Part shown: positions 41,400-49,194 of the stretch, piece by piece
Position numbering within the stretch: position 1 is the stretch's first letter
Layout of the letters: each line of letters starts with the position of its first letter
DNA from: Acidimicrobium ferrooxidans
GTDB lineage: Bacteria > Actinomycetota > Geothermincolia > Fen-727 > Anoxymicrobiaceae
Length of the DNA stretch: 57,829 nucleotides
Direction of reading: 5' to 3'
NCBI GenBank assembly: GCA_020723485.1
Contig: DYIU01000001.1
Coordinates: 821,850 to 879,678, forward strand
The notes under the pieces: generated by a model
Seen by the model: only the letters and a program-made list of their open reading frames with translations
What the model was told of the DNA's origin: nothing
Database searches by the model: none
Translations under genes and position numbers: made by a program

Positions 41400-42202
41400 G
41401 CGACGAATCCTACGTTCACGGATACTCGCCGACCGAATCTGAACGGCTCTGCGACCAGGCCGGCACCCTGGCCGGATTGCTTCACCACGACACCCGTTAC
41501 GCGGACGGCCGCAGGGTCCTGGAGGCTGGATGCGGTGTCGGGGCCCAGACCGTGGTAGTGGCGCGCGGCAACCCCGGCGCCGAGTTCACGTCGGTCGATG
41601 TCTCGGCGGATTCGCTTGAGCGTGCCGAGGCGCTGGTCATGGAACACGGGCTCGGAAACGTGCGCTTGCTCGAGGCGGATGTCTTCGCGCTGCCGTTCGA
41701 GCTGGAGAGCTTCGACGACGTTTTCGTCTGCTTCCTCCTCGAGCACCTGGCGGAGCCCCTGGAGGCGCTCATAAGACTGCGTCGCGTCCTGAGACCGGGA
41801 GGGACCATGACGGTGATAGAGGGCGATCACGGCTCCGCCTTCTTCCACCCGGACAGCGCATATGCCCGGGCCGCCATCAGGTGCCTGGTGGACCTCCAGT
41901 CCGCCGCCGGAGGCGACGCGCTCATCGGGCGGCGGCTCTACCCGCTGATGTGCGAGGCCCGACTCAAAGAGGTCCGGGTCAGCCCCAGGTTCGTCTACGC
42001 GGACGCGAGCAGGCCTCGGATGGCTGAGGGCTTCACGCGCAGGACGTTCACCGCGATGGTCGCCGGGGTGCGCGAGCAGGCGGTCGCGGCCGGGCTCGCG
42101 ACCGCGGAGGATTTCGACCGGGGAATCCAAGACCTCGAGAGAACCGCGGAGCCCGAAGGCGTCTTCTGTTACACGTTCTTCAAGGGTCTCGCGTCCAACT
42201 GA
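41396..42202 (+). CDS. Class I SAM-dependent methyltransferase
   Basis: A 268-residue Rossmann methyltransferase. Motif I is VLEAGCGVGAQTVVVAR (about 43-59), followed by an acidic end of strand 2 (SVDVSADSLERAEALV), motif II LLEADVFALPFELESFDDVF and motif III VLRPGGTMTVIEGDHG. The N-terminal YVHGYSPTESERLCDQA is typical of the UbiE/arsenite-methyltransferase-like group, in which it forms the lid. The TTG start at 41396 overlaps the stop of the hydrolase gene with GGGAGCAGG before it; the frame to 41375 lies inside the hydrolase. The substrate is unknown. Confidence 0.8.
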   Translation: MSDESYVHGYSPTESERLCDQAGTLAGLLHHDTRYADGRRVLEAGCGVGAQTVVVARGNPGAEFTSVDVSADSLERAEALVMEHGLGNVRLLEADVFALPFELESFDDVFVCFLLEHLAEPLEALIRLRRVLRPGGTMTVIEGDHGSAFFHPDSAYARAAIRCLVDLQSAAGGDALIGRRLYPLMCEARLKEVRVSPRFVYADASRPRMAEGFTRRTFTAMVAGVREQAVAAGLATAEDFDRGIQDLERTAEPEGVFCYTFFKGLASN

Positions 42203-42259
42203 GGTAGAATATCGGTTATTGCAGACTCAGGCGCAGGGACCCCACAAGGGATGATCGTG

Positions 42260-43570
42260 ATGGGCATCTACGTTTCGTTGCAGGAACAGCTTGCGCGAGC
42301 CGCCGTGACCGGGGCAATGGCCGCCATGAGGGCCACGCCCGACCGGATGCTGATGGACTTCGGCGAGCGAGGCCTCCGCAAGATAGAGTACCCGGAAGGG
42401 CGGGAGTTCATGAAGACCGCGCTCCTGCTCTCGAAGCGGAACCTCAAACACATGTCACCGGCGGTTCGCACGGCGGTCATCGGCACCCTGTCCAAGCTCC
42501 TGCTGAGGGGCGAAGACAGGCGCCTTCAATTCAAGGCCCGGAACGGCTTCCCTCCCCCGATAGTCCTGGTCGTAAGTCCGACAATGCGGTGCAACCTCAA
42601 CTGTTACGGCTGCTACGCGGGGAAGTACGAGAGCAAGGCGGACCTCGGGCTGGAGACCCTGGATCGAGTCCTCGGCGAAGCGGAGGCGATCGGGGTCTAC
42701 TTCTCGGTCATATCCGGCGGCGAACCGTTCATCCTGGGAGATGCGCTCTGGGACGTCATCGAGAGGCACCCGGGCATCATGTTCCAGGTATACACCAACG
42801 GCACCCTCATCGACCGCGCAGCGGCCCGCAGGCTCGCCCGGGTGGGGAACGCGTACCCGTGCATAAGCGTGGAGGGCTTCGAGGAGGAGACCGACGCGCG
42901 CCGCGGCCCAGGCACGTTCGCAAGGGTCAACCGCGCCATGGACTACCTGCGTGAGGAGGGCGTGTTTTTCGGGTTCAGCGCTACCGCGACCCGGGAGAAC
43001 AATGAGCTCATCGTGAGCGAGGAGTTCGTGGACTACTGGCGCAGGAAGGGCTGTGTGGTCGGATGGTACTTCCACTACGTGCCCGTGGGCAGGGAGCCCG
43101 GCCTCGAGCTGATGCCGACGCCTGAGCAGCGTATCTTAAGGCGCGAGGAGATGGTGAAGCGCAGGGCTGCACGGGACATACTGCTCGCGGATTTCTGGAA
43201 CGACGGCCCCCTCGTCGGCGGGTGCCTGGCCGGGGGGAGGTACCTGCACATCAACTCGAACGGGGAAGCGGAACCCTGCGTGTTCGCCCATTTCGCGGTC
43301 GACAACGTGCGGGACAAGCCACTGGAGGAGATACTAAAGTCGCCCCTGTTCACAGAGATAAGAAAACGCCAGCCCTATGACGACAACCTCTTCAGGCCTT
43401 GCATGATCATCGACCTGCCGGAGGTGCTGCGCGACGTCGTGACGGGATGCGGCGCCAGGCCGACCCACGATGGCGCGGAGGCGGTCATCCAAGAGTTCGC
43501 GAGCGAGATAGACGAGTACTCGGACGAGTACCGCGTGATCGCAGACGCCAAGTGGCGTGAATACCACTAA
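42260..43570 (+). CDS. Radical SAM protein with SPASM-like C-terminus
   Basis: A 436-residue radical SAM enzyme. The cluster motif is C111-x3-C115-x2-C118 (CNLNCYGC), followed by ISGGEPF (SAM-binding GGE). The C-terminal part includes GGCLAGGRYLHINSNGEAEP then CVFAHFAVDNV, a twitch/SPASM-type segment, and a late Cys in RPCMIID. The 110 residues before the radical SAM core are helical. The relatives act on peptides, lipids or cofactors. AAGGG directly precedes ATG 42251, so the in-frame ATG 42260 is chosen as better spaced. The gene ends in a 4-base overlap with the convergent Fe-S gene. Confidence 0.75.
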   Translation: MGIYVSLQEQLARAAVTGAMAAMRATPDRMLMDFGERGLRKIEYPEGREFMKTALLLSKRNLKHMSPAVRTAVIGTLSKLLLRGEDRRLQFKARNGFPPPIVLVVSPTMRCNLNCYGCYAGKYESKADLGLETLDRVLGEAEAIGVYFSVISGGEPFILGDALWDVIERHPGIMFQVYTNGTLIDRAAARRLARVGNAYPCISVEGFEEETDARRGPGTFARVNRAMDYLREEGVFFGFSATATRENNELIVSEEFVDYWRRKGCVVGWYFHYVPVGREPGLELMPTPEQRILRREEMVKRRAARDILLADFWNDGPLVGGCLAGGRYLHINSNGEAEPCVFAHFAVDNVRDKPLEEILKSPLFTEIRKRQPYDDNLFRPCMIIDLPEVLRDVVTGCGARPTHDGAEAVIQEFASEIDEYSDEYRVIADAKWREYH

Positions 43571-44379
43571 GTGAACGTCACCCGCTCGCGGATCCTGGCG
43601 TAGCTCTCCTCGATGAAATCCGGGTCTTCGATGCTTATCTCGATGGCGTCGTTCGGACAGAGATTGGCGCAGCGGCCGCATGCCCTGCAGTAATCCCCGA
43701 TGCGCGCCTTCTTGTCCACCACCTCGATGGCGTGGATGTAGCAGTGCCCGACGCATTTGCCGCACCCCTTGCAGGCATCTGTCACTTCGAGGCTGACACC
43801 GCTCATGCGGGGGAACGCCCGGTCCAGGGTCTCCAGGGGGAAGTGCCTGGTGCAGCTAAGGAAGCAGCAGCACTCGCAGCAGAAGCAGACGGTGAGCAGG
43901 CGGGCCCTGTCCTTGATGCTGAAGATGAAGTTGTCGACCTTCGCCTTGCCGACCACCGGCACGAGGCCCGCCTCGACGGCGCGGAGCGCGAGGGCTTTTG
44001 CCTCTTCGACCGAGGCCTCGTGGCTGATGGCCGGGGGCGACTCGAGCGCCGAGTCCCCCATGAGCAGGCACCCGATGTCGACAGGGTAATCACTGCACTG
44101 CTCCCCGAACCTGCACGGGCAGAAATCGTAGACTACCCGGTGGGAAGCCTCCTCGATGAACCTGAAGAGCAGGTCGAGAGGCACGGGCCTGTCCTCGCCA
44201 GCCTGGAGCTCCTCGTTGATCGGGAGCCACCTGACGTTGTTCTTGTCTGTCCGGGTCCAGGGATGGCGCGTGCCAGACATGGGCAACTTAGCCAGGTACC
44301 ACAGGCTCTGTACGAAGTCTATCCCCCGGCGCATCATCCACGGCGTGGTTCCCCACTCCACGAAAGACCTTCCCAGCAT
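43567..44379 (-). CDS. Fe-S protein with CxCCxCCC motif, paralogue of 28525
   Basis: A 270-residue protein with the same order of Cys elements as the 333-residue protein of operon B: FCPCRFGEQCSDY, IGCLLMGDS, VCFCCECCCFLSC and a C-terminal ferredoxin domain with CKGCGKCVGHCYIH and CRACGRCANLCPND. The long N-terminal helical part of the other copy is reduced here. The eight ferredoxin Cys predict two 4Fe-4S clusters; the CCxCCC block probably binds another. It stands alone, convergent with the radical SAM gene. It could donate electrons to that or another radical SAM enzyme, which is inference from position only. Confidence 0.65.
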   Translation of the reverse strand: MLGRSFVEWGTTPWMMRRGIDFVQSLWYLAKLPMSGTRHPWTRTDKNNVRWLPINEELQAGEDRPVPLDLLFRFIEEASHRVVYDFCPCRFGEQCSDYPVDIGCLLMGDSALESPPAISHEASVEEAKALALRAVEAGLVPVVGKAKVDNFIFSIKDRARLLTVCFCCECCCFLSCTRHFPLETLDRAFPRMSGVSLEVTDACKGCGKCVGHCYIHAIEVVDKKARIGDYCRACGRCANLCPNDAIEISIEDPDFIEESYARIRERVTFT

Positions 44380-44434
44380 CGGGCTACCCCCTTGCGCTTA
44401 AATCGCGGCCTGACCCCGATTCAAGGGCCGGCGC

Positions 44435-45001
44435 TCAGAGTTTCGAGATCTCACCGCGGATGGCATAGCCCACGTTGTTGGCAAGGTCTCCTATTCTCTC
44501 GAGGTTCGTGAGAATATCTATGAATACAACAGCTGCCTGCGGCTTCATGAGGTCGTTGTTGAGCCTGACGATGTTGTTATTGCGGAACTGGCTCGCCATC
44601 TCGTCGACGCTGTGCTCCTGGAACTGGAACTCCTCGGCCTTCTCGGTGTCTTCTTCCGCGAAAGCCTGCACGATGCCGTTGAACATCTCCCTTACCGCCG
44701 AAGAGAGTCTTCCCAGCTCCTCCACCGAAGTGTCGGGGAACTCCAGCCTGTTCTCCGCCTTGCTCTGCGCCAGGTACATGATGTTCTCGGCGTGGTCCGC
44801 CGCCCGCTCAAGGTCGTTGACCGAGTGCATCAGGCAGACCAGCTTGTTGGACTCAGCATCATCCAGCACCTCTCTCGAGAGCTTCGACAGGTAGATGGTG
44901 ATCGGTTCGGCGAGGTTATCGACTATACGCTCCTTCTGCAGGAGGTCCTGTTTCATGCCCCGGTTCATCTTCTGAACCAGGTCGAGGGACTGCGAGATCA
45001 T
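44435..45001 (-). CDS. PhoU-domain protein, Na/Pi-cotransporter C-terminal type
   Basis: A 188-residue all-helical protein. The repeated E-x3-D-x2-R-x2-D-hydrophobic pattern of PhoU appears as NDLERAADHAENI and LTNLERIGDLANNVG, where the Asp and Glu residues bind metal. The sequence is closest in style to the cytoplasmic PhoU domain fused to NptA/PitA-like phosphate carriers, but no transporter domain is attached or encoded nearby. ATG 45001 has only a weak ribosome site; upstream in the same frame there is a TAG and no other start. It may be a separate regulator of phosphate transport, or the remnant of a fusion that lost its membrane part. The phosphatase at 34563 is the only other phosphate-related gene here. 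Confidence 0.65.
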   Translation of the reverse strand: MISQSLDLVQKMNRGMKQDLLQKERIVDNLAEPITIYLSKLSREVLDDAESNKLVCLMHSVNDLERAADHAENIMYLAQSKAENRLEFPDTSVEELGRLSSAVREMFNGIVQAFAEEDTEKAEEFQFQEHSVDEMASQFRNNNIVRLNNDLMKPQAAVVFIDILTNLERIGDLANNVGYAIRGEISKL

Positions 45002-45175
45002 ATCGGAGGCTGTCCCGACAAGGGCCCCTACCCACTACAGATTCCAACGGAAGAATACAGTCAAATCGCCCGGTTTTCCATCGGGTAGAAAAAAAACACA
45101 CAGGAAAGACGCCTCAACCGCCGAAAACGAGCCTTCAGCGGGGATCGGATTGTTCCCAGACAGGAGGCGTTCGTC

Positions 45176-47740
45176 ATGAAGCGGTATAAACCAGTCTACG
45201 TCATCGCGGTTCTGGCACTCCTTGCGACGCTGGCGGTGATGACGCTTCCTGCTGTCGCGGTCGCCACTTTCGTAGAGTACCCGGCGACCACCGGGGCGAG
45301 CGGTCCCGAGGGTATAACCGGCGGCCCCGATGGCAACGTGTGGTTCACCGAGTTCGCCGGAAACAACGTCGGGATGATAACGCCGGCAGGCGCCGTGACG
45401 GAATACCCCTTGCCGAACGCGGGGAGCGGGCCGGAGTTCATATGCTCCGGGCCTGACGGAGCCCTGTGGTTCACCGAGCAGACCGGGAACCGAATCGGCC
45501 GGATAACAACCGCAGGGGTCATCACCGAGTTCAACGTCCCCACTGCCGCAAGCAGCCCGCGGGGCATCTGCCCGGGCCCCGATGGCAACCTCTGGTTCAT
45601 CGAGGCGGCCGCCGACAAGGTCGGCAAGGTGACCACGGCGGGAGCTTTCACCGAGTACAACATAACCACCGTGAGCAGCGACCCTTACGCGATAGCCCCC
45701 GGCCCCGACGGCAACCTGTGGTTCACGGAGACCAACGTCAATCAGATAGGTCGGATCACGACCTCAGGCGTCATAACCGAATACCCCCTCGCGACAGTGG
45801 TGGACCCGCCGGACCCCACCGGCATCGCCATGGGCCCGGACGGGTGGATGTGGTTCTGCTGCTTCGGGAGCTCGGAGATAGGCCGGATATCGCCGACAGA
45901 CGGGACGGTGACAAGGACCCCCGTGCTGCTGGCGGGGAATCCATGGAACATCACGAAAGGCCCGGATTTCGCCATGTGGTTCACCGACGGCGCCAACAGC
46001 GTGCAGCGCATTACCACGAGCGGCGCGGTGACCCTCCACCAGTTCACAAACGGGTCAGAGGTCAACCAGATAGCGACCGGTCCGGACGGAAGGGTCTGGG
46101 TCACCGAGCGCGGCAGGAACAACATAGCCCGCGGGACCCTCAACCCCCCGTCCGTCTATGGGATGACCCCCAGTACGGCAGTGAAGGGCGCGACCGTGAA
46201 CGTGACGTACCTCGCGGGGGCTAACTTCTTCGATACCATCGCCGACGTCCGCTTGAGCAGGACCGGCTCTCCCGATATTGTCGCCACCGGCGTCACTGCG
46301 GTCTCCGGCGGCCAGATAACCTGCACTTTCGACATCCCGGCCGACGCAGCCACGGGGCTGTGGGACCTGAGTGTCCAGAACTCAGACGGCCAGACCGGGA
46401 CGCTGGCGAACGCGTTCAACGTGACAGTAGAGCCCCCGCCTGTTCTGCCCGACTGGTACCTGGCCGAGGGGACGAGTGCCTGGGGCTTCACGACCTACAT
46501 CACAATCGAGAACCCGAACAACACCCAGTGCACCGCGGGTGTCACCTACAACACCCCGTCCGGGCCTGTAAGCGGGCCGTTCGTGGTGCTGCCGCCGATG
46601 AGCCAGACCACGATCAACCCGGAGACGGTGGTCCCGAGCAACGACTTCTCGACCGTCGTAACATGCCTGGAAGGCAAGACGCTCGCCGTCGACAGGACGA
46701 TGACCTGGACGGGCGCGGGAGCCCCGGCGAGCGAGGCGCACTCCTCTGTCAGCGTTGATGGCCCCTCGAGGACGTGGTACCTGGCCGAAGGCTCCTCGAA
46801 GTGGGGGTTCGAGACGTGGCTCTGCCTCCAGAACCCCAACCAGGTCGATGCATTCTGCACCGTGACCTACATGATCGAGGGCGAGGGGCCGGTGACGGTC
46901 CAGCACACCGTGCCCGCCAATACGAGGCGCTCGTTCGACATCTCGCAGGACATCGGCGCAAAGGACGCCTCGATCAAGGTCAATTCGTATCAGCCGGTCA
47001 TCGCAGAGAGGGCGATGTACCGCAACGCCCGCCGGGAGGGGCACGACTCCATAGGCACAACGGCGGCCGCGTCTGACTTCTACATGGCCGAGGGCACGAC
47101 CGCCTGGGGCTTCACCACTTACGTGGTGGTGCAGAACCCGAACGACAGCGATACGGCGGTCAACATCACCTACATGACTCCCTCGGGCAGCCGGGCGCAG
47201 CCGGCGTTCAACATGTCCGCCAACTCCCGCAAGACCATAAGGGTGAACGACATAAAGCCCGAGAACGGGTACCCGATCGACGTCTCCAACATTGACTTCT
47301 CGACGAGGGTGCACGGCTCCCAGCCCATCATCGCGGAGAGGGCGATGTACTGGGGCGAGGGCACCGCGCTCGGCGAAGCCTGCCACGAGTCAATCGGCCT
47401 CGACTCCCCGCACATGACGTTCTTCCTGCCGGACGGGGAAGCCAGGACCGGAGGGAACAAAGCCGAGACCTGGACCTGCGTGCAGAACCCGCACGCCGTG
47501 GCCGTCACTGTGCGGGTCAGCTACCTGACCCCGTCGGGGACCGGGAACGTGGTGTTCACCGACGAGGTGCCGGCGAGGTCCCGCAAGACATACAACATGA
47601 TAGACAGGCGGACGGGAAGGGCCGCGATAATGGTCGAATCGCTGGACGCCGCCAGGCCGGTCATGGTCGAGCGGGCCATGTACTGGAACGGCCGCGGCGC
47701 CGGCGCCGCTACGATAGGCAGTTTCCTCGACTTGATCTAG
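45176..47740 (+). CDS. Exported streptogramin-lyase-like beta-propeller with IPT domain and surface repeats
   Basis: An 854-residue exported protein. A signal peptide (about 1-30) is followed by a seven-bladed propeller (about 31-320), whose blades repeat GPDGNxWFTE and IGRITTxGxxTEY about every 42 residues as in virginiamycin B lyase (Vgb). Next is an IPT/TIG-like Ig domain (about 324-418, YGMTPSTAVKGATVNVT), then about four repeats of the surface module opening WYLAEGTSAWGFTTYITIEN, WYLAEGSSKWGFETW, FYMAEGTTAWGFTTY and the weaker FFLPDGEARTG. Vgb-like propellers in environmental bacteria are usually binding or structural proteins; lyase activity is not implied. A signal-type ATG follows GACAGGAGGCG. 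Confidence 0.8.
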   Translation: MKRYKPVYVIAVLALLATLAVMTLPAVAVATFVEYPATTGASGPEGITGGPDGNVWFTEFAGNNVGMITPAGAVTEYPLPNAGSGPEFICSGPDGALWFTEQTGNRIGRITTAGVITEFNVPTAASSPRGICPGPDGNLWFIEAAADKVGKVTTAGAFTEYNITTVSSDPYAIAPGPDGNLWFTETNVNQIGRITTSGVITEYPLATVVDPPDPTGIAMGPDGWMWFCCFGSSEIGRISPTDGTVTRTPVLLAGNPWNITKGPDFAMWFTDGANSVQRITTSGAVTLHQFTNGSEVNQIATGPDGRVWVTERGRNNIARGTLNPPSVYGMTPSTAVKGATVNVTYLAGANFFDTIADVRLSRTGSPDIVATGVTAVSGGQITCTFDIPADAATGLWDLSVQNSDGQTGTLANAFNVTVEPPPVLPDWYLAEGTSAWGFTTYITIENPNNTQCTAGVTYNTPSGPVSGPFVVLPPMSQTTINPETVVPSNDFSTVVTCLEGKTLAVDRTMTWTGAGAPASEAHSSVSVDGPSRTWYLAEGSSKWGFETWLCLQNPNQVDAFCTVTYMIEGEGPVTVQHTVPANTRRSFDISQDIGAKDASIKVNSYQPVIAERAMYRNARREGHDSIGTTAAASDFYMAEGTTAWGFTTYVVVQNPNDSDTAVNITYMTPSGSRAQPAFNMSANSRKTIRVNDIKPENGYPIDVSNIDFSTRVHGSQPIIAERAMYWGEGTALGEACHESIGLDSPHMTFFLPDGEARTGGNKAETWTCVQNPHAVAVTVRVSYLTPSGTGNVVFTDEVPARSRKTYNMIDRRTGRAAIMVESLDAARPVMVERAMYWNGRGAGAATIGSFLDLI

Positions 47741-47756
47741 AAGTCGATGCTGAAGG

Positions 47757-47792
47757 GAAGTGCCCCGGTGACAAGATGTCCCGGGGCACTTC
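47757..47792. terminator. Bidirectional terminator hairpin
   Basis: GAAGTGCCCCGG and CCGGGGCACTTC form a perfect 12-bp stem around a 12-base loop, 17 bases after the propeller gene stop and ahead of the convergent HdeD gene end. There is no T-run, so it may act with Rho or as a stabilising 3' hairpin. Confidence 0.6.
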
Positions 47793-47868
47793 GCTGTCCG
47801 CTGTTCGGAGCGCGCGAGCCGGGGCTCCGAGAGACCGGCTCGAGAGCTGCATCAATTCAACGCGGGCA

Positions 47869-48435
47869 TCAGGCCGCGATCAGTTTCTTGTACTTGCGGA
47901 CCTCGAACGCCCGGATGATGTCGGTTATCCCGTGCATGAGCGCCCAGATGCCCCCGAACACGAGAAGCGTAGCCGCCTTGGTATAGAAGAACTGCCCAGC
48001 GGTCCAGAAAGCCATTATTACCAGGAGGATGCCCGCCACCAGGCCCATCCACCAGAGCTCGTTGGCCTCCCGGGTGGCCAGGGCTTCGATTATCCAGAAG
48101 ACCCCGAAGACCAGGAACAGGAACCCGAGGGCGCTCGCGATGTTGGCGAAAGTCTCCTTCGGGTAGACCAGGGCGACGACACCCGCGATTATGAAAAGCA
48201 CCCCGAAGAGTATCCACAGCCACTTCCACCCCTCGGCCGCCGCCGCAACGAAGAAGTTCTGGAGCCCGGCGAGGATGAAGAAGATCCCGATAAGTACACC
48301 CACAGTGGTAATAGAGGCCTTGTCGAACTGCAGGATGACCAGCGAGAGGATTACCCAGATTATCCCCGTCACCAGCCATACCCACCACAACTTCGCCACC
48401 ATCCCGGCGGCTTCCACAGCGTCAACGTCATCCAT
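47869..48435 (-). CDS. HdeD/DUF308-family membrane protein
   Basis: A 188-residue protein with six predicted transmembrane helices in three pairs, including WWVWLVTGIIWVILSLVIL, VGVLIGIFFILAGLQNFF, WLWILFGVLFIIAGVVALVY and GFLFLVFGVFWIIEAL. The repeated G-hydrophobic-L-hydrophobic-I-x-G pattern and the Y-P after helix 4 are typical of HdeD, linked in enteric bacteria to acid stress; elsewhere its role is unknown. ATG 48435 (MDDVDAVE) has GGGGGCG at a suitable distance; longer frames run into the RRM promoter region and are not used. Confidence 0.8.
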   Translation of the reverse strand: MDDVDAVEAAGMVAKLWWVWLVTGIIWVILSLVILQFDKASITTVGVLIGIFFILAGLQNFFVAAAAEGWKWLWILFGVLFIIAGVVALVYPKETFANIASALGFLFLVFGVFWIIEALATREANELWWMGLVAGILLVIMAFWTAGQFFYTKAATLLVFGGIWALMHGITDIIRAFEVRKYKKLIAA

Positions 48436-48598
48436 CTCCACGCGCCCCCTTTCGAGCCGTGCCATCTCCCGCGACACTCCTGCTTCACTCCTCAGACTTC
48501 TCTGCACTGCTCCCGCGTTCCTCTTCGGTGAGCCTGCTGTTCGCTCCCCCGTATTTCCCGCGCGATATGACGCCGTGACGGCGCAGAGGGTGATACTG

Positions 48599-48607
48599 TG
48601 GTATAAT
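48599..48607 (+). promoter_or_regulatory. Extended -10 promoter of the RRM gene
   Basis: TGG-TATAAT (extended -10, 48599-48607) without a clear -35. Transcription would start near 48614 and leave a leader of about 85 bases before the ATG at 48699. Confidence 0.6.
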
Positions 48608-48645
48608 GACGCTGAGTTAAAGTTCTTAGGTAGTGAAGTTATTGT

Positions 48646-48675
48646 CCCGAGGATCGGATCTCGGGGCATTTTTTT
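48646..48675 (+). terminator. Intrinsic terminator hairpin inside the RRM gene leader
   Basis: CCCGAG-8-base loop-CTCGGG (48646-48665), then GCA and seven T (48669-48675). It has the form of a Rho-independent terminator but lies upstream of the ribosome site and start codon of the RRM gene and downstream of its promoter, so it looks like an attenuator. The 30 AT-rich bases before it could carry an alternative structure. Confidence 0.6.
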
Positions 48676-48698
48676 ATGCACAAAGGGGGTGCAGAAGA

Positions 48699-48971
48699 AT
48701 GAAGATATATGTTGGTAACCTGAGTTACTCAACCAGCGAGGAAGACATCAGGACGGCTTTCAGCCAATACGGCACAGTGGATTCGGCAGACCTTATCCTG
48801 GACCGCGGCACCGGAAGGTCGAAGGGATTCGGCTTCGTCGAGATGAGTGTCGACTCCGAAGGACAGGCTGCGATTGATGCCCTCAACGGCAAGGAAGTTG
48901 ACGGCCGCAACCTGAACGTCAACGTGGCCAAGCCCAGGGAGGAACGCCCCCAGCGTTCGTCCAGATACTAG
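48699..48971 (+). CDS. RRM-type RNA-binding protein
   Basis: A 90-residue single RRM protein, like the cold-induced Rbp proteins of cyanobacteria. RNP2 is IYVGNL (residues 3-8) and RNP1 is KGFGFVEM (about 42-49), with the aromatic residues that stack on RNA. The tail is short and basic (PREERPQRSSRY). It binds single-stranded RNA and probably acts as an RNA chaperone. AAAGGGGGTG precedes ATG 48699. The gene is monocistronic, behind a promoter and a terminator-like leader hairpin, which suggests that expression is controlled by attenuation, possibly by temperature or by its own product. Confidence 0.85.
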   Translation: MKIYVGNLSYSTSEEDIRTAFSQYGTVDSADLILDRGTGRSKGFGFVEMSVDSEGQAAIDALNGKEVDGRNLNVNVAKPREERPQRSSRY

Positions 48972-49008
48972 GCAGCCAAATGTGTACTGGCCCGGCGGAT
49001 GCTCGAGT

Positions 49009-49063
49009 GGTTCGCCGGTCCGGTTACACGTGAGCCTCCCCACGGGCCTACGGCCCGCGAACC
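49009..49063. other. Structured 3' region after the RRM gene
   Basis: GGTTCGC (49009-49015) can pair with GCGAACC (49057-49063), enclosing a second hairpin GGGCC-TAC-GGCCC (49044-49056). This lies 38 bases after the RRM stop and 132 bases before the next start. A 3' stabilising structure or terminator is likely; there is no T-run. The upstream bases look slightly like the 5' end of a tRNA-Ser but no tRNA fold is seen. Confidence 0.4.
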
Positions 49064-49194
49064 GGATCCTTTGACGTCTCACTAGCCTGTGGCGCCTGCC
49101 CGCTGAAACCCCGGATCGGCCGGCCTTTGAAACCCTCGTGTGTCCGGCCCGCGTCTAATGCACCGAAAGCGGAACCGGGGAGGTGCCTGAGACA

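Noticed and set aside
48993-49078. tRNA-Ser-like 5' sequence after the RRM gene
   Set aside because: GGCGGATGCTCGAGTGG resembles a tRNA-Ser start, but no anticodon arm, T-loop GTTCRA or matching acceptor strand follows.
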